Below, in pieces: positions 1 through 10,800 of a stretch of DNA of 64,000 nt (positions within the stretch are counted from its first letter, which is position 1; every line of letters begins with the position of its first letter). Position numbers and translations under genes: made by a program. This stretch comes from Methanosphaera sp. ISO3-F5 (GTDB lineage: Archaea > Methanobacteriota > Methanobacteria > Methanobacteriales > Methanobacteriaceae), in assembly GCF_034480035.2 (NCBI RefSeq), contig NZ_CP118753.2, forward strand, positions 2,275,486 through 2,339,485, given 5' to 3'. The notes under the pieces are model-generated. The model made no database searches. It saw only the letters and a program-made list of their open reading frames with translations, and was not told where the DNA came from.

Positions 1-19
1 TTTTTCAAAATTTTTTTAT

Positions 20-137
20 TTTTTTATTAGTCTAATGTTTTTTATAATAATTTATATTTATTGGAATAGTCATAATTGTTATATAAGAAAGTAGTTATGA
101 GATTATAATATCTACTAATTGATAGACTAATAAAAAA
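20..137. repeat. 15-bp perfect inverted repeat flanking the promoter region of the first adhesin gene
   Basis: TTTTTTATTAGTCTA at 20-34 recurs as its exact reverse complement at 123-137. The 88 bp between the arms hold the likely TATA box of the downstream adhesin gene, while its ribosome binding site lies outside the right arm. The arms are seen directly. Whether they are recombination sites, a regulator site or a chance pairing in AT-rich DNA cannot be told from one sequence. Confidence 0.6.
79..87 (+). promoter_or_regulatory. Candidate TATA box for the first adhesin gene
   Basis: TTATATAAG lies about 73-80 bp upstream of the ATG at 160. It would place a transcription start near 108-112, between the two arms of the inverted repeat at 20-137. 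Other TA-rich stretches nearby could also serve. Confidence 0.35.
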
Positions 138-159
138 TTTTTTTTTATTGGGGTGAATA

Positions 160-3033
160 ATGAATATGAAAACGAAAGGTATATTATTTTTGCTTTGCAT
201 ACTCTCATTATTTTTTTGCCTAGCAGTAGTTTCTGCTAGTGATGTTCAATCAAATGATTCGAACATTATCCAAGACAAGGATACATCAATAAATGCTGAT
301 GTCACAGCAAATAATAATGTTGCAAAGACAAAAGAAATTGTTAAAACAAGTAATAAAAATGTTAAAAAGGCTTCAGATACTATAACTGTTACAAGCAGTA
401 ATTATGCTAAATATTTCAAAACCAACACTACTACTGGAATTTCCAACACGACCAGTCTGGTGAAATCTGGAAATATTATTAATTTGCAGGGTAATTTCAA
501 GGATGTTACTTTTAATGCTGATAAGAAAGGTTTAACCATTACCAGTATTGGTAAAAAGGCAAGGTTAACTGATTGTACTGTTTATGTTACAAAAAATGGT
601 GCTGGTTCTAAGGTTTATAATTTAACCATTAATAATAGTAAACCAGTATGTGAAGGAATTATTCTTGATCAGGCTAGTAGTGCAGTTGTTAAGGATAATA
701 CTGTGTATGTTTATGGACCTGAAGACTTTGTAATGACAACTTATTCCATGAATAAGTGTACTATTGAAGGAAATTATTTTGAAAGTTATCATACTCAGAC
801 TAATATGAGAATTTATTCCTCTGAAAATAATAAGATAATAAATAATACTGTTATAGGAAATGCTAATTGTATTTATTTATGTGCTTATGGTGGTGACGAG
901 TCTAATAATAATCTTATTAGTCAGAATACTGTTATTGGAAAAAGTGAATATTCAACTTGTTATCCTATACAGATTATGGGAAATAATAACCTTGTAGAAA
1001 AGAATACTGTTATTGGAGGAAATCGTGGAATTTCTTCTGAAAATTCTAATATAATCCGGGGTAATGATATTAATGCAAACTTTACCGGTATTTATACCCG
1101 AGAGAATTCAACTATTGAAAATAACTTTATTCATGTTTCAAAGGATAGTCGTGGAATAAGCATTAATGGTGAAGGAAGTGTAGTTAGAAACAATGTAATA
1201 TATTGTAATGATAGTGCAATAGTAATTGGTTGTGATGATGTTACTATAACAGGCAATGATATTGTTTCTAAGAATATGAGTATTATTACTGATGATAATG
1301 TGAGAAGGGTTAAAGGAATTAAATTGTTAAATAATAATATTACAGGTAAATTGGACAATGATTTGGGTAATATTGTTGTGACGGGTAATGTTTTCGGGAA
1401 TAATTCAGGATATTTCCGTATCGATAATAGTCAGATTAAATTAGATGATGAATATGCTTTTGTTCCGGTTGATGCTAGTATCTCCGTTTATGAAAATGAT
1501 AAATTAGTTAAAAATGTTAATATGAAACATTCAACAATAGATTACAGTGTTCCTTCTGGCCGTCATTATTACACTTTATTATTTACGAACTCTTCTCTTA
1601 AAGATAATAAGTTTCTTGTGAATAATGATAACAGAACTTTGTTAACTTTAACCCCTAACAGTATAAATGCTAAAATAAACACGAACATAACTATTGGCGG
1701 AAAATTATCTCTTAACGGTAAAGGAGTTAATAACGAAGCAGTTTCAATTACTATTGATAATAAAAAGTATGATCTTACAAGTGATGCAAATGGTGCATTT
1801 AGTGTAAAATATCCTGCAACTAATGCTGGTTCTCATACTGTAATATTTGAACATGCTGCGAATGAAAAATATTTATCAAACAGGGAAAGTGTTAATTTCA
1901 CTGTTAATAAGATCATATCCAAATTAACAGTAACAGCAAATGCTGCCAGGTATGGTGAAACTGTAACAATTACTGGAAAATTAGTTGATGCTAATAATAA
2001 GGCAATTAATGGTAATGTTAATGTTAATTTAAATGGTAAAACTAGTACTGTTAAAACAGGCACAAATAGTGTATACAAGTATACAACGAAAGCTGTTAAG
2101 GTTGGAACCAATAACATAACAGTAACATATCCTGGAAGTTCTTATTATGAGAAAGTAAGTGCTGTAAAAACTTTCAAGGTATCAAAACAGAACACTAAAC
2201 TCACACTAGCTAAGATTAAATCAACGGCTTATGGTAATAATTTTGTGGTTACTGGTAAATTAACTGATAAAAATGGTAAAATATTAAAAAATACTGCTCT
2301 TAAGATAACAGTTAACAAGAAAACAGTAGCAGTGAAAACAAACACTAAGGGAGTATACAAGTACACAACCAAGGCAAACAAAGTAGGTACTAATACTATA
2401 ACAGTAGTTTATGCAGGAAATAGTAATTATAATAAAGCTACTATTAAAACTAGTGTTAAATTTACTAAACAAAGCACAAAAATAACTGCCACTGCTACTA
2501 AACAAGTAAAATATGGAAACAAAGTAACAGTAACTGGTAAATTAACCACAAAAACTGGTAAAATTTTAAGTAAAGTGCCTGTTAAGGTAAGTGTTAATGG
2601 AAAACTTGTGTCCACAAAAACAAATGCTAAAGGAATATATAAAATTACCAGCACTACATCTAAGATTGGTACAAACAATGTCCTTGTAAGCTATGCAGGA
2701 AATACTAATTACAACAAGATTTCTAAAAAAGTAACATTCAAAGTAGCAAAACAGAACGTAGTAGTAAGTATAACTTCAGCAAAACAAGTAACTAATAAGA
2801 AACAAGCAAAGATAACTGGAAAGTTAGCTGATGCTAATGGTAAAGTTATTAAAAATACTAAGATTATATTGAAAGTTAATGGTGTTAAAAAATCCGTGAA
2901 AACCAATAATAAGGGATTTTACACTTTAACAACAGCATCTAAAACTGGAAAGAATACTGTGATTGCAAGTTTCAATGGAAACAGTTATTACAATAAATAC
3001 ACATCCAAATCAAAAACATTCACCATAGCTTAA
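160..3033 (+). CDS. Adhesin-like surface protein: beta-helix plus Ig-like repeats
   Basis: A 957-residue secreted Asn/Thr-rich protein. Residues 1-26 form a signal peptide (basic start, hydrophobic core, SAS cleavage region). Residues about 90-430 have the short irregular 'NNxI..N.I' repeats of a right-handed parallel beta-helix (NosD/pectate-lyase-like). From about 480 to the end come five Ig-like repeats of roughly 90 residues, each with YG...VTVTGKL, a K/NG turn and a GTN-ITV-Y-GN-YY ending. The last repeat is lysine-rich, lacks the GTNN motif, and is shared with the next two genes. The family matches the adhesin-like (asn/thr-rich) proteins of Methanosphaera and Methanobrevibacter; the ligand is unknown. 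No C-terminal membrane anchor is visible. GGGGTGA precedes the ATG by a few bases and sets the start. Codons are mostly T-ending, unlike the next gene. Confidence 0.85.
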   Translation: MNMKTKGILFLLCILSLFFCLAVVSASDVQSNDSNIIQDKDTSINADVTANNNVAKTKEIVKTSNKNVKKASDTITVTSSNYAKYFKTNTTTGISNTTSLVKSGNIINLQGNFKDVTFNADKKGLTITSIGKKARLTDCTVYVTKNGAGSKVYNLTINNSKPVCEGIILDQASSAVVKDNTVYVYGPEDFVMTTYSMNKCTIEGNYFESYHTQTNMRIYSSENNKIINNTVIGNANCIYLCAYGGDESNNNLISQNTVIGKSEYSTCYPIQIMGNNNLVEKNTVIGGNRGISSENSNIIRGNDINANFTGIYTRENSTIENNFIHVSKDSRGISINGEGSVVRNNVIYCNDSAIVIGCDDVTITGNDIVSKNMSIITDDNVRRVKGIKLLNNNITGKLDNDLGNIVVTGNVFGNNSGYFRIDNSQIKLDDEYAFVPVDASISVYENDKLVKNVNMKHSTIDYSVPSGRHYYTLLFTNSSLKDNKFLVNNDNRTLLTLTPNSINAKINTNITIGGKLSLNGKGVNNEAVSITIDNKKYDLTSDANGAFSVKYPATNAGSHTVIFEHAANEKYLSNRESVNFTVNKIISKLTVTANAARYGETVTITGKLVDANNKAINGNVNVNLNGKTSTVKTGTNSVYKYTTKAVKVGTNNITVTYPGSSYYEKVSAVKTFKVSKQNTKLTLAKIKSTAYGNNFVVTGKLTDKNGKILKNTALKITVNKKTVAVKTNTKGVYKYTTKANKVGTNTITVVYAGNSNYNKATIKTSVKFTKQSTKITATATKQVKYGNKVTVTGKLTTKTGKILSKVPVKVSVNGKLVSTKTNAKGIYKITSTTSKIGTNNVLVSYAGNTNYNKISKKVTFKVAKQNVVVSITSAKQVTNKKQAKITGKLADANGKVIKNTKIILKVNGVKKSVKTNNKGFYTLTTASKTGKNTVIASFNGNSYYNKYTSKSKTFTIA

Positions 3034-3058
3034 AAACTTTACCCTTTTAATCACCAAT

Positions 3059-3107
3059 GGAGTAAATAAACCCCCAACCTTTTTACTCCACATATATTTA
3101 ATTTTTT
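3059..3107 (+). terminator. Hairpin terminator after the first adhesin gene
   Basis: GGAGTAAA at 3059-3066 pairs with TTTACTCC at 3082-3089 across a 15-nt loop. A T-run follows at about 3101-3107. It lies 26 bp past the stop codon. Confidence 0.5.
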
Positions 3108-3231
3108 TACTATTTTTATATGACAAATAATTAAAAGCATAACGAAAATAAATTAATATTAATTAGTTTAGAAAAAATGTAACTGAAAATATTATAATTT
3201 ATTAAAGAAAATTATCGAAGAGGTTATATTA

Positions 3232-6200
3232 ATGATACTGAAAAAAACACAAATAATTATTTTTCTTTTAATGACAATAGCATTGATGTCTGTATCCGTA
3301 GCAACAAACATAGACGATGACAACAACCAAACACTTACATTAACCCATGATTCATTAACAACTAACATGGCACAGACAATTAAAAACGAAAAAAGTGTGA
3401 TTGCAGAAAATACAAACATCAATAAAAAAACACCAAAATCATATAACATTAAATCATATGAAGAAAATTCTTCCAACAATACACAATATACAAATAATAA
3501 CCAAGAAAACAGGACAAATACAATCATTATAACACCAGAAACATTTTCAGAATACATAACTGATGGTTTACTAGCTAACAATATAGCATGTGGAACAACT
3601 TTAGACTTCACAGGAAAATTTGATGGTGAACAATACGCATTCACTATAAACAAGCCAGTAAATATAATATCCAGCAAGAATGATGCATTCATTTGTTTCT
3701 ATTCAACACAAAATCTTGAACAAACATATGGAACACCAAACCATTCCTTCCTAATAACAAAAGAAGGATCAGGAACAAACGTTACAGGAATCTACTTTGA
3801 AAACACTATGATAGTAACTCAAAGAGCATGTAATGTAACCTTCGATAACCTGACAGTATACTGCAGTAGCGATTATGGGTGGGGCCTAGGATCACCAAGC
3901 ATACGTAACAGTGAAAACGTGACAATAAAAAACTCATACTTTAACACCACAGAAGACAATACATGGGTAAGTACAGTTGTCTTCGCAGCATCAAAAAATT
4001 GTCTGCTGGAAAATTGTACAGTAACCGGTAGCAACTTTATCGGAAACCTAGTATATGCAACCACATACAATGTAGAATTAACTGACGAATACGGTAACAA
4101 CAACATCACCATACGAGGAAACAGGATAATTGGAAGAAATCTTACACCTAACCTACAAACCTGTTACAGTGTATGTCTCATCGGAGATAATATGACTGTT
4201 GAAAACAATTATATTGAAAACAGTAACAGTTACCTTGTAATGTCCCAATATCATGATCACATATATCATGCTGATGGAACCTCAAGAAAATTAATCATAA
4301 GAAACAACTCCTTCGGACCAGGAAAAATAGGAGTAGAATTTGATCCATGCACAATAGTAAACAATACATTCTATGGAACGGTAAAATTAGATGTGCTGAA
4401 CACTACAATACAGGAAAACAACACCCTAAAAGATGAAAACTCTAACCCCTACACAATAGAGGAGGAAAGCACCCTTACCCCTACACTTGTAAATATAACA
4501 GCACCCTCCAGTTACATTTATGATGAAACAAACACATTCACTGTAACAGTAACCAACCTTAAGAACAACCAGAAAATAAGAGAGGGATGTCTGGAAATAT
4601 ATTCTGATGGAAAACTATACAAAAACATAACTATTTCAGATGAAACAACAACATTCACCTATAACAACAGAGAACTAGGAGAACACCATGTGAGAGTATG
4701 GTACTATCCAAACAACAACACACTAATGGGAAGTCAAAAAGTACACACAATAAAATCTGAGAAAATACAGGGACAACTAACTATTGAAACAAAAAACAAT
4801 CCAGAAATAGGGGAAACAATAACATTAAAAGTATCATACACATTAAACAAAGAAAGAAATCATCGAACAAACATAACATTCAACCTACCAGGACAAAAAA
4901 CATTCACCGTAGAAGCAGTAAATAATACTGCGACAATTGAAACAAAGATAACCCCTGATTATATACGTGACATTCTTGGTGGAAGAGAACAAAGCATAAA
5001 GGTAAGTGCAACAACTAACGATTCAAACATAGAAATAACAGGTACAACCAGAAAACTAGGAGTACAAAAAGAAACCACGAACATTACCATTACTCCGACA
5101 ACTGCCAAAATAGGAGAAAAAACCCTTATTACTGCAACCATAAATTCCAGAAATAACATAAATACTGGAAGTATAACATTCACCGATGAAGAGGGAAACA
5201 TAATATCAACAAGTAATATTAAAAATAATCAAGCAACAACAGCTATGACTTATAACACGTCCACCACACATAATATCACTGCAACATACTCAGGAACAAT
5301 ACACTTTAAAAATAGTAATAAAACAAGCAGTATCCTAGTGACACGATATGACACCCTCCTAGAATGTAACAGCACCATTGCAAAGTATGGTGAAAAAACT
5401 AGCATAACAGGAAAACTAACCGACGAAAACAACAAAGCAATAAACGATGCAGACATCACAATCACAATCAACGGAGTACAAAACAAGGTAACAACAAACA
5501 ACAACGGAGAATACACACTCAATACCAACATAAACAAGGTAGGACAAAACAAGGCAACAATAACATACAATGGAAACAATAACTACAACCCAACAAGCAC
5601 AACCAACACCATCACAATAAACAAACAAGACACCACAATAATAATAAATAATATACCAGCAACAAAATGCACGCAAAGTGTAACAATCACAGGAACACTC
5701 AAAGACAAACTAGGAAACAACATACCAAACGCCAATATAAAACTAAGCATAAACAATAAAGAAACAACAATAACCACTAACAACCAGGGAACATACACAT
5801 ACACCATCACATCATATACCACGGGAAGCAACAATATAACTGTAACATATACTGGAAATACTAACTACAACAGTGCACATGTCCAAACTACATATACAGT
5901 AAACAAATTAGATACAAAAATCACAATCACAGCAAACACTGCTAAATATGGGGAAACAATCACAATAACTGGAAAACTAACCGACGAAAACAACAAAGCA
6001 ATAACCAACACAGACATCACACTAACACTAAACAACAACAAACACAACATAAAAACAAACAACAACGGAGAATACACATACACAATCATAGCCGATACAA
6101 TAGGAACCAACAATATAACAGTAACATACAATGGAAACAATAACTACAACCCAACAAGCACAACCACAACATTAAACGTGAACAAACAAGATACTACCAT

Positions 6201-7590
6201 CACAATAAACAATATCCCAACAACAAAATGCACCGAAAGTGTAACAATCACAGGAACAGTCAAAGACAAAAACGGTAAAACATTAGCAAACCAAAACCTA
6301 AACCTATCAATTAACGACAAAATGGTCATAATAAAAACAGACAAAAACGGAGCATACTCCTACACAACACAAGCAAGCACAGTAGGAACCAACAACTTAA
6401 CAGTAACATTTGCAAGCAATAATAACTACAACACAGCCACTACCAGGACAACATTCACAGTTACAAAACAGGACACCACCATCACATTAAACAATATAAA
6501 ATCATCATACACCAGCAACGCAACAATCAAAGGAAAACTCACAACCCATGATGGTATAATATTAACAAACCAAAACATGAAACTAACTATCAACGGCAAA
6601 ACAGTTACAGTAAAAACAGATGAAAATGGTATATTCACTTACAAGTACCAGACAAACAAAGCAGGAGGTAACACGATAATAGCAACATACAATGGAAACA
6701 GTGACTATCAGGGCACATCACTCAGAAAAACATTCATTGTAAGCAAACTAGACCTTAAAATCACAATAAACAAAATAACAACAAAAGCGTATGGAGAAAA
6801 AGTAACAATCAAGGGAACATTCAAAGACAAAAACGGTAAAATACTAGGAAACAGCAAACTAAAACTTAACATCAACGGAAAAACAGCCACAATAAAAACA
6901 GACAAAAATGGAGTATTCACCTACAAACACACCACACGAAAAGTAGGAACCAATAATATCACAATATCACACCAGGGAACAAAAAACTACAATAAAATCA
7001 CCAAGAAAGCAACATTCAAAGTAACCAAACAAAATCTTAAAATCACACTCAACAGGACAAACAAGGTAGGCTACGGATCCAAAGTATACGTCAAAGGACA
7101 ACTAACAGATAAACACGGCAAAATAATAAAAAACACAGTAATAACCATAAACATTAACGGCAAAACTATAAGAGCCAAAACCAACAGCAAAGGAATATAC
7201 AACCACAGCCTAACAACCACCAAACTAGGAAGCAACACGATAACAGTAACATACAATGGAAACAAAAACTACAACAAAATCACCAAGAAAGCAACATTCA
7301 AAGTAACCAAACAAACAGTAAAAATAACCACAAACACCAAACAAGTAAAAGGAAACAAAAAAGTAACAATCACAGGAAAACTAACAACCAAGGATGGTAA
7401 AGCATTAAGAAACAGTAAAGTAACACTCACAATCAATGGTAAAAAGAAAACCGCAAAAACAAACACCAAAGGAGCTTACACATTAACAGTCACTGCTAAA
7501 ACTGGTAAGAATACTCTTGTAGCTGGTTTTGCTGGTAACAGGTATTATAATAAATTAACACTTGCTAAGAAAGTGTTTACTTTGGTATGA
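3232..7590 (+). CDS. Adhesin-like surface protein with about eleven Ig-like repeats
   Basis: A 1452-residue secreted protein. Signal peptide at residues 1-24, then a low-complexity N/T-rich linker to about 85, then a parallel beta-helix region to about 410 rich in 'NN.I' turns. About eleven Ig-like repeats follow; the later eight are the 90-residue type (YGE.VTITGKL..DENNKAI...TNNNGEYTYT..GTNNITVTYNGNNNYN). The last three repeats are strongly lysine-rich and close in sequence to the end of the next gene. GAGGT lies about 9 bp before the ATG. Most of the gene uses A- and C-ending codons (aca, ata, aac), but the last 90 bp switch to T-ending codons, suggesting the end was exchanged with a paralogue. 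Probable role is surface attachment, from family resemblance only. Confidence 0.85.
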   Translation: MILKKTQIIIFLLMTIALMSVSVATNIDDDNNQTLTLTHDSLTTNMAQTIKNEKSVIAENTNINKKTPKSYNIKSYEENSSNNTQYTNNNQENRTNTIIITPETFSEYITDGLLANNIACGTTLDFTGKFDGEQYAFTINKPVNIISSKNDAFICFYSTQNLEQTYGTPNHSFLITKEGSGTNVTGIYFENTMIVTQRACNVTFDNLTVYCSSDYGWGLGSPSIRNSENVTIKNSYFNTTEDNTWVSTVVFAASKNCLLENCTVTGSNFIGNLVYATTYNVELTDEYGNNNITIRGNRIIGRNLTPNLQTCYSVCLIGDNMTVENNYIENSNSYLVMSQYHDHIYHADGTSRKLIIRNNSFGPGKIGVEFDPCTIVNNTFYGTVKLDVLNTTIQENNTLKDENSNPYTIEEESTLTPTLVNITAPSSYIYDETNTFTVTVTNLKNNQKIREGCLEIYSDGKLYKNITISDETTTFTYNNRELGEHHVRVWYYPNNNTLMGSQKVHTIKSEKIQGQLTIETKNNPEIGETITLKVSYTLNKERNHRTNITFNLPGQKTFTVEAVNNTATIETKITPDYIRDILGGREQSIKVSATTNDSNIEITGTTRKLGVQKETTNITITPTTAKIGEKTLITATINSRNNINTGSITFTDEEGNIISTSNIKNNQATTAMTYNTSTTHNITATYSGTIHFKNSNKTSSILVTRYDTLLECNSTIAKYGEKTSITGKLTDENNKAINDADITITINGVQNKVTTNNNGEYTLNTNINKVGQNKATITYNGNNNYNPTSTTNTITINKQDTTIIINNIPATKCTQSVTITGTLKDKLGNNIPNANIKLSINNKETTITTNNQGTYTYTITSYTTGSNNITVTYTGNTNYNSAHVQTTYTVNKLDTKITITANTAKYGETITITGKLTDENNKAITNTDITLTLNNNKHNIKTNNNGEYTYTIIADTIGTNNITVTYNGNNNYNPTSTTTTLNVNKQDTTITINNIPTTKCTESVTITGTVKDKNGKTLANQNLNLSINDKMVIIKTDKNGAYSYTTQASTVGTNNLTVTFASNNNYNTATTRTTFTVTKQDTTITLNNIKSSYTSNATIKGKLTTHDGIILTNQNMKLTINGKTVTVKTDENGIFTYKYQTNKAGGNTIIATYNGNSDYQGTSLRKTFIVSKLDLKITINKITTKAYGEKVTIKGTFKDKNGKILGNSKLKLNINGKTATIKTDKNGVFTYKHTTRKVGTNNITISHQGTKNYNKITKKATFKVTKQNLKITLNRTNKVGYGSKVYVKGQLTDKHGKIIKNTVITININGKTIRAKTNSKGIYNHSLTTTKLGSNTITVTYNGNKNYNKITKKATFKVTKQTVKITTNTKQVKGNKKVTITGKLTTKDGKALRNSKVTLTINGKKKTAKTNTKGAYTLTVTAKTGKNTLVAGFAGNRYYNKLTLAKKVFTLV

Positions 7591-7727
7591 ATGTGATTAT
7601 AGATCATATGTATTCCCCACCCTTTTTCCTCCCATCATTTTTATGTTTCTTTTTTAATAGATGTTTATTAGCCTTTTTTTTATTAAATAAATTTGATTTG
7701 ACAACATTGTTTAAAAATTCAACTACT

Positions 7728-7739
7728 TTAAATATAAAC
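7728..7739 (+). promoter_or_regulatory. Candidate TATA box for the protease-adhesin gene
   Basis: TTTAAATATAAA lies 63-74 bp upstream of the ATG at 7802, predicting a start near 7760 and a leader of about 40 nt containing the GGGGA ribosome binding site. Confidence 0.4.
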
Positions 7740-7801
7740 TTACACATATTATTAAATAATTATTAATATAGAACATCCAACCAGAGACCTAGGGGATTAA
7801 A

Positions 7802-10800
7802 ATGAGATTTAAAACGGGAAACATATTGATTTTTTGTTTAATATGTGTGTTATTTCTTTCAATTTCATTTGTATCAGCCACGGATAATATAAATGAAAGC
7901 AAAGAAAATATAGGTGAATATTCATCAGATAATGCTCATATTACTATGAACACAGAAAATAAGGATAAGATTTTAATTAAGAACACGTCTTCACGTGTTA
8001 AAACTAGTAATGATAATTCGAAACATGTTTATGTGAATAATACTGGTAATTCCTCAAGTGATGGTAGTTTATCTTCTAATCCTACAACTTTAGTTAATGC
8101 TCTTAGAAATGTTGAAAATGAGGGCACTATAGTATTAATGGGAAGTTATGAGGATACTTATTACAATATTACGAGCAATATTGATACTTCCAGTATAACA
8201 AGTGGTGTTAAAGATTTTGCCATCACATCTTCTGAGGGAAGTAATGTTATTTTACGTTTTTATTCAGATAAATATTTGAATTTTAAGGGTGCATTTAACA
8301 TTAAAATCAGTAATATTTCGTTTACTGGAAGTGTTGTGTCTTCACAACCTATTATTTATAACAATATTACTAGTTTAACATTAGATCATTGTTCCATTTA
8401 CAATATTAACAATAGTTATCGTTGTGGTGCCATCTATAATAATAAGATTATTACTTTGAATAATTCATTGTTTATCAACAATTCTGCTTCCCGTCAGGGA
8501 GGAGTAATTTATTCAAGGAATGGTACTGTTAACATTATGAATAGTTGTTTTAAGGATAATCATGCATGTAATGGTGGAGTTTTGTCTTCAATGGATACTA
8601 AGATAAATTGTGTGAATTCTTCCTTCCATGATAATGATGCAGATTTTGGTGGCGTTTATTCTGTTCGTGACAATTCAGTGTTAAGTATTGATAATTCTTC
8701 GTTTTTGAATAATTCCGTGGAGTATAATGGTGGAGTTATTGATTCATGGTATTCCAGTATAAATGTTGATACGTCCATATTCAGGGGCAATCGTGCAGAT
8801 TATGGTGGAATAGTTTATAGTGCTAATAATATTAAAACACGAGTTGTTAATTCATTATTGGAGGATAACCTTGCTTTATTGAATGCTAATACTGTGTATT
8901 CTTTCGGAGACAGTTTAACTGTTTATAATAATGTCATATTAGATTCAGGTAATTCAAGGTCCATATATTGTTATAATTCAAGTTATAATTTGAATAATAA
9001 CTGGTGGGGAAGAAATAGTCCTGATTTTAGCACGTTAACTAATGTTTTTCCGGGCAATTGGAGGCTAATGACCCTAAGTAGTATTAATGATAACTCACCT
9101 TACACTATTAGAGTATCATTATCAAATTTAACTGATTCAAGTGTTACTGCTGAAAAATTATTCAATAGAACTGTTTATTTGAATAGTGATAATGGAAGTT
9201 TTGGATTAAACACTGCCAATATTACATCCAATGTTTCCAATACATATACAGGCAATCTTAGTGGAGTAAGTGTTCGTATTGATGATGAAGAATTAGGATT
9301 AGATGATAAGATTGTTCCTTTCATGCACATGAATGATGTTAATGTTAAAATAAATGATAATGTAACCTTTTTAATCAGATGTAACCCTAATATTAAGAGG
9401 ATTCATATCAATGTTGATGACAAACTCATTACTAGTGTATCACCCGTTAATGGTATTGCAAGATATACCTATAAGTTTAATTCATCCTGGACTCCTGGAA
9501 CATATAATGTTACTTATTCAGTGAGGGATGATACCATTTACCAGAACACCCTTAAAGTTTCACTGTTAAATCTTAGAAACAATTACAATACCAGTGTAAC
9601 ATTAGTTTCGGGTAGCAACAATAATTATACTTATGAAAACAGGAGTATTGGAACAAAATTTGAATTAACTAATACTTTACAATACCAGAGCAGTGTAAAG
9701 AACCAGAAAGATAGTGGTAGCTGCTGGGCTTTCAGTGCACTTGCTGCTTTAGAATCTTCATACAAGAAGGCGTATGGTGTGGAATATGATTTCTCAGAGA
9801 ACAATATGAAAAACGTGCTGAAAAAATATTCAGTAATTGGTGATGTCAGTGGCTTCCCTGATGGTGGTAACAATTTGTTAGCACCAATATCATACCTTAT
9901 TGGAGGGTATGGTCCTGTAGATGAGAATGATGATCCTTATGATGATTACAGTATAATGTCCCCTATAACAACAGGTAATCTTAAAGTGGAGGATGTTTAT
10001 TTCATTTACAGAAACAGTTCAACAGGTAAGGACAATAAGAATCTTAAGGATGCAATTTTGAAGTATGGTGCAATATCTTCTATAATGTATAGTGATACTA
10101 GAGTAAGTGTTTATAATAATGATGAAATCTATCCTAATCATGGCATTGCAATAGTTGGATGGAATGATTTCTACAACAATTTTATTGGTTCAGACAAGCC
10201 GAAGGGAAGTGGTGCTTATATTATTAAGAACAGTTGGGGAACATCAATTGGTCAAGACGGTTACCAGTACGTATCCTATTATGATACCAGTCTTGGTGGA
10301 GTAAATTTAAATTTACCGGAGGCATTTAGTTACGCATTCCCAGTACTATCCTACGAAAATTACACTAACATATACCAGCATGACACAGTATCCACGAGAA
10401 TTGAAACATTAACACCATCAGCTTGGATGAGAAATATTTACACTGCTACAAGAAATGAGAGCATAGCTGGTGTTGGAACATTCATATACAAGGATACAGA
10501 TTATGAGGCATATATTTATGTAAATGACAGGTTCTGTTATTCACAGAAGGGAACTTTCACACAGGAAGGGTACCGGATAATTAAATTAGATAAGTATGTT
10601 CCAATCAGAGAAGGAGACATTTTCAGGGTAGATTTAAGATTAAAAGCTCGTGAGGGAGATTATACTTCAATCACTTTACAAGATACCAGTATTTATAAAT
10701 CATTATCTAAGGAAAATCAGTCATTTACAAGTACTGATGGAGAAAACTGGGATGATGTGTACCAGAATAGTAACCATAAATATTCGGCAGTTTGCCTTAA

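Noticed and set aside
5400-7500. Regularly spaced repeats that might suggest a CRISPR array
   Set aside because: The repeats are degenerate, in frame, about 280 bp apart and encode Ig-like domains; no short identical repeats with unique spacers occur in the window.
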